Assembly: GCF_965342175.1 (NCBI RefSeq)
Contig: NZ_CBDRBL010000027.1
Coordinates: forward strand, 12,823 to 76,822
Direction of reading: 5' to 3'
DNA length: 64,000 bases
Origin: Actinacidiphila sp965342175
GTDB taxonomy: Bacteria > Actinomycetota > Actinomycetes > Streptomycetales > Streptomycetaceae
Shown here: positions 50,245 to 57,972 of the stretch, piece by piece
How positions within the stretch are numbered: the stretch's first letter is position 1
Layout of the letters: every line of letters starts with the position of its first letter
Translations under genes and position numbers: made by a program
The notes under the pieces: generated by a model
What the model saw: the letters and a program-made list of their open reading frames with translations, nothing else
Databases searched by the model: none
Told to the model about the DNA's origin: nothing

Positions 50245-50985
50245 ATGCCCTCACTCGACCCGGCGCAATGGGCCGTCGCCCTGTTCGCCCTCTTCCTCGT
50301 CGGCTACTCCAAGACCGGGGTGTCCGGGGCCGGGACGGTGGGGGTCGCGCTCTTCGCCATGGTCCTGCCGGCCAAGCTGTCCACCGGCGTGCTGCTGCCG
50401 CTGCTCCTCGTCGGGGACGCCGTGGCGGTGGCCGCGTACCGGCGGCACGCCGACTGGGGCCAGCTGGTACGGCTCTTCCCCTGGGTCGTGGTCGGTGTGC
50501 TGCTGGGCGTGGTGGTCGTCGACCGGGTCGACGACACGCGGATGCGCCAACTCATCGGTGTGCTGCTGCTGTCGATGCTCGCCGTGCACTGGTGGAGCCG
50601 GCGCCGCGGCCCGGACGACCCGGTCGCGCAGCACCGGGCCGTCGCCGCGGGAGCGGGCGTCCTGGCGGGCTTCGCCACGATGACGGCGAACGCGGCGGGC
50701 CCGATCATGGCGCTGTACCTCCTGGCCGTGGGACTGCCCGTGCTGGGCTTCCTCGGCACCGGCGCCTGGTTCTTCCTGCTGCTCAACGCCTTCAAGGTGC
50801 CGTTCAGCGCTGGGCTGGGGCTGATCACACCCGAGACCCTGGCGTTCGGCGCGATGGCCTCCCCGGCGGTCCTCGCGGGGGCCGCCGCGGGCCGCGCCAC
50901 CATCAGCCGCATCAGCCCGAAGGTCTTCGAACGCGTCACGGTCGCTCTGACCCTCCTCGCGGCGATACGGCTTGTCACCCTCTGA
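50245..50985 (+). CDS. TSUP (TauE/SafE) family permease
   Basis: A 246-residue membrane protein with about 7-8 hydrophobic helices and the two TSUP signature repeats (LVGYSKTGVSGAGTVGVALF and ATMTANAAGPIMALYLLAVG). Family members export sulfite, sulfoacetate or similar sulphur anions. ATG 50245 lacks a clear ribosome site, and the upstream in-frame segment is low-complexity, so the start is uncertain. Divergent from the NAGPA-like gene. Confidence 0.88.
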   Translation: MPSLDPAQWAVALFALFLVGYSKTGVSGAGTVGVALFAMVLPAKLSTGVLLPLLLVGDAVAVAAYRRHADWGQLVRLFPWVVVGVLLGVVVVDRVDDTRMRQLIGVLLLSMLAVHWWSRRRGPDDPVAQHRAVAAGAGVLAGFATMTANAAGPIMALYLLAVGLPVLGFLGTGAWFFLLLNAFKVPFSAGLGLITPETLAFGAMASPAVLAGAAAGRATISRISPKVFERVTVALTLLAAIRLVTL

Positions 50986-51015
50986 TCGGCGGGCGGCCGG
51001 CGAAGCGGCCACCGG

Positions 51016-51300
51016 CTACGCCGCCGCCAGGGCCCGGTCGGCCCGTTCGGCGGCGGAACGGCCATGGGGCAGGCGGCGCACCGCCGCGGACGCCATCGTG
51101 GCCAGCGCCGCCGCGGCGTACACGACTCCGGCGGCGGTGGTCACCGGGTAGCCCCCGGAACGGTCCGCGAGCGGCCCCACGCCGAGCTGGCCGATGGGAA
51201 CGGCGACGTAGGACAGCAGGGCGTCGAAGGACGAGACGCGTGACAGGGCGTCGGGCGGTACGTGCTCCTGGACCACGTCGTTGCTCAGGAGGCCGGAGAT
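51016..51300 (-). pseudogene. MFS transporter C-terminal remnant
   Basis: About 94 codons matching the end of a DHA3-type MFS exporter: NDVVQEHVPPDALSRVSSFD, ALLSYVAVPIGQLGVGPLAD, then a last helix YPVTTAAGVVYAAAALATMA. The rest of the transporter is absent. Upstream of about 51300 on this strand the frame loses similarity, where the forward-strand ORF begins. So about three quarters of the gene is gone. Confidence 0.7.
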
Positions 51301-51606
51301 GAGCAGTCCAGCCTCCTGCTCCCCACCGATGGCCCAGCACTCGTTGAACTCCTGGGCCTGGTCAACGCGGCGCACCCGGACCCGCTGAAGGAGATCGTGA
51401 GCTGCGCTGTGCAGCAGGCCGAGCAAGGGCGGTGGGGCGGCGGTGTGCCGGCGTCGGGGGACCCCGAGGACTGGGTTGCGCTCATTCACTGGGACGCGGA
51501 CGTCGCAGACCGGGAAGGCACGCGAATGCAGTGGTCCATCCAGCGCGCGGACCTGGAGGCCGGTCGCTTCGACCGCACCTACGTGACCGGCTACTACAAC
51601 CCCTGA
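51262..51606 (+). CDS. Hypothetical ORF, probably fused to a deletion scar
   Basis: About 114 codons from GTG 51262. The second half is protein-like (EDWVALIHWDADVADREGTR, MQWSIQRADLEAGRFDRTYV) and ends GYYNP. The first 12 codons overlap the MFS remnant on the other strand, so the true start is probably lost and this is the 3' part of a gene. No family recognised. Confidence 0.4.
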   Translation: MLLDHVVAQEAGDEQSSLLLPTDGPALVELLGLVNAAHPDPLKEIVSCAVQQAEQGRWGGGVPASGDPEDWVALIHWDADVADREGTRMQWSIQRADLEAGRFDRTYVTGYYNP

Positions 51607-51614
51607 CCCGGCCC

Positions 51615-51725
51615 CTCGTCGTGCCGTACCGAGACGTCATCGGTGTCGCCATCGTGTCCACACTGCTCGCCGTCATCGGCACCCTCCTGCCTGTCGGAGC
51701 CGCGCTACGCGCGAGGACGCTGTAG
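51615..51725 (+). pseudogene. FtsX-type ABC permease C-terminal remnant
   Basis: About 36 codons, RDVIGVAIVSTLLAVIGTLL then PVGAALRARTL, matching the last helix and basic end of FtsX-family permeases. No start or other helices remain. Confidence 0.55.
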
Positions 51726-51889
51726 TCCGTGGGGGCACGCGCGTAGCGCCACCGTGCCCAAAGGCGCACCCGGCCCGGTCCCGTCTCCTCGGGACCGGGC
51801 CGTCTGCCGTCCGGCGTACTACCGCAGACTCACCCCAATGGCCCGCACACCCCGTTCCTCCGCAGTCATCGGCGCCGACTCCTGAAGGA

Positions 51890-52082
51890 GACACCTACTG
51901 CCTCCGCGACCACCTTGGTGGACACCGGGAACCCGTCATCGCCGACCGCGTCGCACGCCGGGATCAGCCGGGCCCACAGGGCGAGATCCTGGGCGCCCCT
52001 GCGCCGCCGCACCCACCGCTCCGACTCGGCCCGCTGCCCGGCGGTCAGTTCCAACGGCGCAAGCTTCGGTCCCGCGCGTCAT
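51890..52082 (-). pseudogene. IS630-family transposase N-terminal remnant
   Basis: Starts ATG 52082. Reading through one extra base near 52067 gives PKLAPLELTAGQRAESERWV and RRRRGAQDLALWARLIPACD, the HTH start of IS630-type transposases. The similarity fades after VVAEAVGVS at about 51890. No DDE catalytic domain and no inverted repeats were found. Confidence 0.6.
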
Positions 52083-52101
52083 GGGGGAACTCCAGGCGAA
52101 G

Positions 52102-53217
52102 TCAGGACTCAGGACGCTGAAGGGGCTGTTCGGGCCAGCCGAGCAGCCGGGCGCCCATCGCCGCGGTCTCCAGGGTGTAGCGATGCAGCGGGTCGCCGGG
52201 GTCATAGCCGGTCAGCACCTTGATCCGCTCGAGGCGGTAGGTGAACGTCCGGACCCCGAGGCCGAGCCGGCGTGCGGCCTGCGCGTTCACATGCCCGGCC
52301 TCGGCGTGCGCGGTGATGGTCTCCAGCAGCGGACCGGCGCCGCCCCGCGCCTGCTCCAGCGGCCCTAGCACGGTGCGCACGAGGTCGGCCATAGCGGCCC
52401 GGTCCCGCATCAGCACGGGGAAGACCAGCAGTTCCTCGGCCCGCAGCACGGACGGGTGCAGGCGCAGCCGGTCGGCGACGTCCAGCGCCCCGAGGGCCTC
52501 CTCGTAACTGCGCACGATGCCACCGGTGCCGGTGTGGGTACGGCCGACCGCCACCCGGCGGGCCGCGTGGTACCCGGGGCCGGGGTCCAGCGCCGTGTCG
52601 GCGAACGTTTCGAAGATGTGGCGTTCGGCGCCGGGGGCGATGCACACCAGCCGGCCGTCCTTGCCGACCACCAGGACGTCGCGGTGGCCGAAGCGGCCCG
52701 CCAGCTCCCGTTCGATGCGCCGCACCACGGGATGGCCGTCCTCGTAGGCGTCCACGCCGCGCGCCACCGCCACCGCGTGCCCGCGGCCCAGCCGCAGACC
52801 GAAGCGCTCGGCGCGCTCCGCGAGCCGTCCCGGGTCGCTGCGGCCGTGCAGCAGGTCGTCGACGAACTCTGCGCGGGCCGCCTCCTCCTGGCGGACCAGG
52901 AGCCGCTGGGCGCGTTCATGGCCCGCCCCGAGCGCCGCCACCGCCGCGTCGAGGGCGGTCAGCACCGCGTCCCCGGCACACCGCACCTCCTTGGCCGTGC
53001 CGGCAGCCCCGACGCCCCGCAGCGTGCCCCACGCGTCGCGGGTCGCCGTCAGGTAGGCGCCGACGAGGTCCCGCAGTGTGTAGCCCCCTCCGCCCGCGCG
53101 TTCGCCGGACTCGCGCAGCGCGTCCAACTCGTCCCTGCGCGGCCGCCGGCCCGTCGCCGATACCTCGTCCAGCATGCGTGCGAACGCCTCGAGTTCCTCG
53201 TCCGGTACGCCCCCCAT
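52102..53217 (-). CDS. PucR-family transcriptional regulator
   Basis: A 371-residue regulator with an N-terminal sensor part (LEAFARMLDEVSATGRRPRR), a central GGDEF-like fold (about 130-260) and a C-terminal HTH_30 (about 305-365: AEAGHVNAQAARRLGLGVRT, then FTYRLERIKVLTGYDPGDPL). PucR proteins control purine and nitrogen or amine catabolism. ATG 53217 follows GGGAGGGGAG. It is intact although flanked by remnants on both sides. Its own target is not evident. Confidence 0.9.
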   Translation of the reverse strand: MGGVPDEELEAFARMLDEVSATGRRPRRDELDALRESGERAGGGGYTLRDLVGAYLTATRDAWGTLRGVGAAGTAKEVRCAGDAVLTALDAAVAALGAGHERAQRLLVRQEEAARAEFVDDLLHGRSDPGRLAERAERFGLRLGRGHAVAVARGVDAYEDGHPVVRRIERELAGRFGHRDVLVVGKDGRLVCIAPGAERHIFETFADTALDPGPGYHAARRVAVGRTHTGTGGIVRSYEEALGALDVADRLRLHPSVLRAEELLVFPVLMRDRAAMADLVRTVLGPLEQARGGAGPLLETITAHAEAGHVNAQAARRLGLGVRTFTYRLERIKVLTGYDPGDPLHRYTLETAAMGARLLGWPEQPLQRPES

Positions 53218-53384
53218 GGCCCCGTCTCCCCTCCCGGAACACGTCGTTGCCGTCTCCCGGCAACCAGGACCGTATCAACCCCGTGGATCCCGGTCACCGT
53301 CTGCGACGGGATGGCGCTCGTCGGTGCGGTGTGCGGGAACCCAGGAGCGGGGATCCGGCCGGGCGAACCGTCACCCAAACACGA

Positions 53385-53551
53385 CGGCCGACGTCGAGCT
53401 GATCCGCATGCGGGTTCACCTCCGTGCGACGGGGATGCCACTGACCGATATCGCGCGGTTCACAGGTGCGCCCGCCTCGTGCCGGTCGTCCGCGCGGGCC
53501 CGGTTCGAGAACGGCGTCCTGGTCGAGCGGGAGGAGAGCGAAGCGGCCTGA
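53385..53551 (+). pseudogene. MerR-family regulator remnant
   Basis: Contains DVELIRMRVHLRATGMPLTD then IARFT, the centre of a MerR-type effector/dimer region. The N-terminal winged helix is missing upstream, and after IARFT the sequence changes to SCRSSARARFENGVLVERE, without the usual MerR helix. The fragment stops at 53551, two bases before a hairpin. Confidence 0.5.
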
Positions 53552-53552
53552 A

Positions 53553-53583
53553 TCGCGGGTGGCGCTCCTGTCGCCACCCGCGA
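53553..53583 (+). terminator. 12-bp hairpin directly before the phosphotransferase gene
   Basis: TCGCGGGTGGCG pairs perfectly with CGCCACCCGCGA around a 7-nt loop. It ends 12 nt before the next ATG, so it may end the remnant's transcript or act as an attenuator or leader structure of the phosphotransferase gene. Confidence 0.7.
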
Positions 53584-53595
53584 GATCATCCGCCC

Positions 53596-54243
53596 ATGTC
53601 GCATGACGATGCACAACGGAACGAAGCGGTTCCGGCCAACGCCCCCAGCGGCGAGACCCGCGGTTTTCTACCTGGCCAGTGGCCGGGTGGGCTGATCATC
53701 CTCCTGAACGGAACGTCGAGTTCCGGCAAGTCGAGCATCGCCCGAGAGCTTCTCCGGGTCCTGGACGCATCGTTCTTTCACATGCCGGTGGACGCCTTCC
53801 ATGCGATGCGGTCCGATCGGGACATCCCCGACGAACATCTGCAGGCCGAGATCGACCGAACCGCCATGGGCTTCCACCGTGCCGTCGCCGGGATGGCCGC
53901 GGCCGGCAACAACGTCGTGGTGGACCACGTGTTGAGCCGGCGTTGGCGCCTCCTCGACTGCCTCGACCTGTTCCCTGCCGAGAACGTCGTCCTTGTGGGC
54001 GTTCACTGCCCGTTGCCGGAGCTGGAGCGTCGGGAACGGGTCCGCGGCGACCGGACGCCAGGTCTTGCCGCGCTGCAGTTCGAGCAGGTCCATGCGCACG
54101 GCGTCTACGACATCGAATGCGACTCGAGCAGGAACACCCCCGGAGAGATCGCCCAGCAGATCAAGATCGCTTTGGCCCAAAGGCCGACTCCGACAGCATT
54201 CACGCGGCTGAAGGTCGCCCTGCGCACCGGCGATCCGAACTGA
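53596..54243 (+). CDS. Chloramphenicol phosphotransferase-like kinase
   Basis: A 215-residue P-loop kinase like the S. venezuelae chloramphenicol 3-O-phosphotransferase. Walker A GTSSSGKSS (39-47); the catalytic base equivalent is Asp66 in FHMPVDAFHAM; NNVVVDHVLSRRWRLLDCLD and VGVHCPLPELERRERVRGDR, then GVYDIECDSSRNTPGEIAQQ, follow the CPT pattern. It could inactivate chloramphenicol or another small alcohol. There is no chloramphenicol gene cluster here. ATG 53596 has a weak ribosome site, partly within reach of the adjacent hairpin. Confidence 0.85.
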   Translation: MSHDDAQRNEAVPANAPSGETRGFLPGQWPGGLIILLNGTSSSGKSSIARELLRVLDASFFHMPVDAFHAMRSDRDIPDEHLQAEIDRTAMGFHRAVAGMAAAGNNVVVDHVLSRRWRLLDCLDLFPAENVVLVGVHCPLPELERRERVRGDRTPGLAALQFEQVHAHGVYDIECDSSRNTPGEIAQQIKIALAQRPTPTAFTRLKVALRTGDPN

Positions 54244-54591
54244 GCTCCACCGGCAAGTCTTGACGATTCGCCCCGGCCCGCTACCGCTCAACTCTGACGC
54301 GCGCAGCCTCGATCGCTCAGGGATCCAGGCGTTGGTTGCTCACACTCTCCAGCCGGGCCGGCGGCGCGGCTCGGTGTCGTCGGGGCGGCCGAGGACGTGT
54401 GCATAGTGAGCCGCAAGCGCCGCGACGCTCGGATCGGCTTGGTGCGAAGTCGCGGCGCCATCAGGGCGGGGACCGGGCCTCTTCGCGGCGGTGCTCGCAC
54501 CGGGCCCGGGCGCGGCGCACGCCTGATCGGTGTCCGGGCGGCGCGCCGTGAGGAGGGCGGGACGCGTTGCGCCGGGGGCGCGGGCGGTGGC
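54244..54591. other. Intergenic, no feature recognised
   Basis: About 350 bp between the convergent phosphotransferase and HxlR genes. No hairpin of note and no gene. Confidence 0.4.
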
Positions 54592-55068
54592 TCAGCCGGC
54601 CGCTCGGGCGGAGGGGCCGGGCCCGGTGCGGGCCTGCCGGGGGGTGAGCGGCCCATGGCCGCCGGCGCAGACGACGACCGCCTCCACGGGCTCGTCGCAG
54701 TCGCGGTGCCGGACCTCGAGGGGTGGGCCCTCCGGATCGGCGGTGTAGCGGTCGCCCCACTGCTTGAGCGCGATCACCGCGGGCCACAGGTCCCAGCCCT
54801 TGGACGTGAGCCGGTACTCGTGGCGGGTGCGGCTGCCCGGCTCGCGGTACGGGACGGTGTCCAGGATGCCCGCGGCCACCAGCTTGCGCAGCCGGTCCGC
54901 CAGCACCGCCTCGGACAGCCCCATGTGCCGGCGGAAGTCGTCAAAGCGGCGTACGCCGTTCATGGCGTCACGCAGCACCAGCAGCGACCACTTCTCGCCG
55001 ACGAGGTCGAGGGTGCGCCGTACCGTGCAGTTCTCGGTACTGGTCTCCAGCCAGGTCATATCGGTCAT
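54592..55068 (-). CDS. HxlR-family transcriptional regulator
   Basis: A 158-residue winged-helix regulator: CTVRRTLDLVGEKWSLLVLR, then DAMNGVRRFDDFRRHMGLSE and AVLADRLRKLVAAGIL, with the beta-wing YREPGSRTRHEYRLTSKGWD. HxlR proteins usually respond to aldehydes, quinones or redox signals and repress a divergent gene. Only one Cys lies near the N-terminus (TENC) and another pair near the C-terminus (RDCDE, VVVCAGG). Start ATG 55068 (or 55059). Divergent from the PaaI thioesterase across an IR-flanked promoter. Confidence 0.92.
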   Translation of the reverse strand: MTDMTWLETSTENCTVRRTLDLVGEKWSLLVLRDAMNGVRRFDDFRRHMGLSEAVLADRLRKLVAAGILDTVPYREPGSRTRHEYRLTSKGWDLWPAVIALKQWGDRYTADPEGPPLEVRHRDCDEPVEAVVVCAGGHGPLTPRQARTGPGPSARAAG

Positions 55069-55074
55069 CGTAGG

Positions 55075-55132
55075 CTGGCTTCGCCATTGACATCCAGATG
55101 TGCGGATAGCTAGCTTCGGATGGCGAAGCCAG
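55075..55132. promoter_or_regulatory. Divergent promoter with 13-bp inverted repeat
   Basis: CTGGCTTCGCCAT (55075-55087) and ATGGCGAAGCCAG (55120-55132) are perfect inverted arms with a 32-bp spacer. Between them lies a promoter for the thioesterase: TTGACA (55087-55092), 18 bp, TAGCTT (55111-55116). Arms flank -35 and -10, a good layout for repression by HxlR. Confidence 0.75.
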
Positions 55133-55151
55133 TCGCTCAGGAGGACGCCCG

Positions 55152-55646
55152 ATGTCGAGGTCACGCACCTACGAATGGGGAGACCCCAATGTCTCCGCGG
55201 CCGCGGTCGGCCGCACCAGTGGTCTGGAGTTCCTCCGCGACGTGGCCGCCGGGCGCCTTCCCGCACCGCCCATCGCCTCGACCCTCGGGTTCACCCTGGA
55301 GGAGGTCGGGGAGGGCCGCGCGGTCTTCGCCATGGAACCGGGGGAGGAGCACTACAACCCCATCGGCAGCGTCCACGGCGGCGTCTACGCCACGCTCCTC
55401 GACTCGGCCGCCGGCTGCGCCGTGCAGTCCGTCCTCCCCGAGGGCATGGGCTACACCTCGCTCGACCTGAGCCTGAAATTCCTGCGTCCGATCACCGTCG
55501 ACACCGGGAAGGTCCGTGCCGTCGGCACCGTCCTCAACCACGGCCGCCGCACCGCCCTGGCCCAGGCCGAGCTGTTCGATGCGGCGGACCGCCTGCTCGC
55601 ACACGCCACGAGCAGCTGCATGATCTTTCCCGTCCCCGCACGCTGA
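55152..55646 (+). CDS. PaaI-family hotdog-fold thioesterase
   Basis: A 164-residue hotdog protein. The active-site stretch HYNPIGSVHGGVYATLLDSA holds the Asn, His-Gly-Gly and Asp of PaaI-type acyl-CoA thioesterases. SLDLSLKFLRPI and GKVRAVGTVLNHGRRTALAQ are the usual strands. They hydrolyse aromatic or short acyl-CoA. ATG 55152 follows CAGGAGG. Probably repressed by the divergent HxlR gene. Confidence 0.93.
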   Translation: MSRSRTYEWGDPNVSAAAVGRTSGLEFLRDVAAGRLPAPPIASTLGFTLEEVGEGRAVFAMEPGEEHYNPIGSVHGGVYATLLDSAAGCAVQSVLPEGMGYTSLDLSLKFLRPITVDTGKVRAVGTVLNHGRRTALAQAELFDAADRLLAHATSSCMIFPVPAR

Positions 55647-55881
55647 GCGATCCGGCCGGGCGCGGTCAGGGTCCGCCAGGAAGCCGCGGGGGGACGTGTG
55701 CCGGCACATCCCGGCACCACCTGGCAGCGCCGGCGCCGTGACCCGGCAGCGCGGGCGCGTACAGTTCTGGCACCGTGCGGTGGCCGCACGTGCGTCGCGG
55801 CGCCGTAACGCCGAGCGCGGGCGGCAGGGGAACCGAGAGGCCGGCAGCCGGGTGGTGGAGGCAGCAGTGGAGTGCCCTGAC

Positions 55882-56958
55882 ATGTCGCGCGGCGAGCGTC
55901 TGACCGCCCACAGCGAGGTCGCGACCTCCCTGGCGCTGCACAGTGACGCCTCCCTGCGCGAACTCGTGGACGCGGCCGTGCCGGTCGGGTCCGGCATCGG
56001 GGGGAAGACGGCCCTTCTGGAAGTCGCCGGGACCCCGGTCTTCGTGAAGCGGGTGCCCCTCACCGACGTGGAGCGGCAGCCCGAGCACCTCCGGTCGACG
56101 GCGAACCTCTTCGAGCTGCCCGACTTCTGCCACTTCGGCGTCGGCTTGATCGGCCAGCCGGGCTTCGGCGCCTGGAGGGAACTCGCCGCGCACACCATGA
56201 CGACGAATTGGGTGCTCGCGGCGGAGAACGACGGTTTCCCCCTGATGCACCACTGGCGGGTGCTGCCGGACTCCACGCCCCTTCCGGAGGAACTGGCCGA
56301 CGTCGAAAGGGCCGTGGCCTACTGGGACGGCGGGCCGCAGATACGCCGCAGGATCGAGGCCCTCCGGCAGTCCTCGGCGAGCATCGCGCTGTTCCTGGAG
56401 TACATCCCGCAGAACCTGCACCAGTGGCTGAACACCCGGCTCGAGGCAGGTGACGAGGCGGCCGACCGGGCCTGCGCCATGGTGGAGAGGGAGTTGGCGG
56501 CCGGCACGTCGTTCATGAACAGCCGCGGTCTCCTCCACTTCGACGCGCACTTCGAGAACATCCTGACCGACGGCCACCGCCTCTACTTCTCGGACTTCGG
56601 ACTCGCGTTCTCCTCCCGGTTCGACCTCTCGCCCGACGAGGTCCGGTTCTTCGACCGGCATCAGACCTACGACCGCGCCTTCACCGTCACCTACCTGGTG
56701 AACTGGCTGGTCACCGCGCTGTACGGATTCCGGAGGGAGGACCGGGACGGCCGCGCCGCGCTGGTGCGCGCCTACGCGGCCGGCGAGCGCCCCACCGGAA
56801 TCCCCGCTCAGGCCGCGGCGATCCTCGCCCGGCACGCGCCGATCGCCGCGGCGGTGTCCGACTTCAACCGCGCGTTCCAGCTCCGGAGCCGGCGGACTCC
56901 GTACCCGCTGGACGAGGTGCGCCGGCTCGCGGGGTCGTTCGGCTCGGCCCTCCGCTGA
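55882..56958 (+). CDS. Protein-kinase-fold (APH/Kdo-kinase-like) protein
   Basis: A 358-residue kinase-fold protein. An N-lobe segment GIGGKTALLEVAGTPVFVKR places Lys in VFVKRVPL. The C-lobe has HFDAHFENILTDGHRLYFSD then FGLAFSSRFDL, an HxD-x4-N catalytic loop and a DFG motif. No membrane segment. The substrate is not indicated: aminoglycoside, sugar or protein are all possible. ATG 55882 is chosen, with GGAG about 10 nt upstream. No neighbour explains it. Confidence 0.78.
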   Translation: MSRGERLTAHSEVATSLALHSDASLRELVDAAVPVGSGIGGKTALLEVAGTPVFVKRVPLTDVERQPEHLRSTANLFELPDFCHFGVGLIGQPGFGAWRELAAHTMTTNWVLAAENDGFPLMHHWRVLPDSTPLPEELADVERAVAYWDGGPQIRRRIEALRQSSASIALFLEYIPQNLHQWLNTRLEAGDEAADRACAMVERELAAGTSFMNSRGLLHFDAHFENILTDGHRLYFSDFGLAFSSRFDLSPDEVRFFDRHQTYDRAFTVTYLVNWLVTALYGFRREDRDGRAALVRAYAAGERPTGIPAQAAAILARHAPIAAAVSDFNRAFQLRSRRTPYPLDEVRRLAGSFGSALR

Positions 56959-57007
56959 CCTGGGCCTCGTGGGGCAGCGGGGACGGGGAGCCCGGTCGTG
57001 CGGCCCG

Positions 57008-57856
57008 CTACGCCGGGCCGGTTCCCGGCTGCAACGGGCTGAGACGGGGCACCGACGCCTTGCCGGTGTTGGACACCCTGCCGCCGGTCCACGGCACCCT
57101 CAGGGACGAGGTCTCGTCGGGCGGGGTGACCAGTACCGCTGCGGGGATCACCGTGGTCACGCCCGTGACGGCCGGGTCGGCGAAGGACATCGCCGCCCAG
57201 GCGCCGGCTCCCGGCGCCAGCGTGACCCGCCGCGCCGGCTGCCCCGTGGCGCGCTCCGGGTCCACGGTCACCTGCTCCCCGGCGGCGTTGACGAAGGCCA
57301 GGCCCGGGAAGCCGTAAACGGTGCAGGCGCGGCCGGAACGGTTGGTGAGGACGACCGGGAAGTTCTCCTGGCCCGCGCCTGGGTCGTTGTGCCCGATCGA
57401 CGCCTTGAGGTCCGAGGTGTGGCACCGCTCGGCGGTCGCCCGCCGCGGGGAGGCGGTGCCGGACGGCGGGTGCGCCGAGGTCGCCGGGCCGGTGCTCCCC
57501 TCGGTGGGTGTGCCGGAGACCGGCGGCTGACCGCCCTGCGGGTCTCCGCCCGCGGAATCGCCGCCCGCCGGGGCGCCGCCCGCCGGATCGCCGCCCGCCG
57601 GGGCGGCCGTGCCGGGGAGCGTACGCGGGGCGCTCGCGGTGGTGCCGCCACCGCCGACGCCGCAGCCGCTGAGAGCCGCCGCCAGGACGAGACCGCCTGT
57701 AAGCAGCGCGACGCCCCGGCCGGTGAGCCCACCGGTACGCCGTCCGCCACGGGTCGGCGGCGTGCTCCCGTCGGGGCTTTCGGCGGGCAGCACGTGGCGG
57801 ACCCCGGCCTTGTCGCGGCGGACGGCCCGGGACTCAGGCGCCTGGTGTTCGGTCAT
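57008..57856 (-). CDS. DUF4232 lipoprotein candidate
   Basis: A 282-residue protein. A cytoplasmic-type N-terminus (about 1-48) leads into a membrane segment and lipobox-like LSGC (VALLTGGLVLAAALSGCGVG). A low-complexity linker repeats PAGGDPAGG-type units (57540-57602, DNA repeated). The C-terminal DUF4232 domain (about 143-280) contains NRSGRACTVYGFPGLAFV and ERCHTSDLKASIG with paired cysteines. It is probably lipid-anchored outside the membrane. It lies downstream of, and on the same strand as, the Ser/Thr kinase. Confidence 0.85.
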   Translation of the reverse strand: MTEHQAPESRAVRRDKAGVRHVLPAESPDGSTPPTRGGRRTGGLTGRGVALLTGGLVLAAALSGCGVGGGGTTASAPRTLPGTAAPAGGDPAGGAPAGGDSAGGDPQGGQPPVSGTPTEGSTGPATSAHPPSGTASPRRATAERCHTSDLKASIGHNDPGAGQENFPVVLTNRSGRACTVYGFPGLAFVNAAGEQVTVDPERATGQPARRVTLAPGAGAWAAMSFADPAVTGVTTVIPAAVLVTPPDETSSLRVPWTGGRVSNTGKASVPRLSPLQPGTGPA

Positions 57857-57972
57857 GTGCACGTTCTCTTTTCTCCTCGGCCGGCCGCGCGGGTCTGGTG
57901 CCGGCCCGTATTCCTTATCGCCGGTGAGATGCACGGCGGGCGGCGGAAGTTCTCGGCGACGGCTTGCCGCGG

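Noticed and set aside
51726..51889. Small ORFs between FtsX and IS630 remnants
   Set aside because: All are short shadow frames without similarity or ribosome site.
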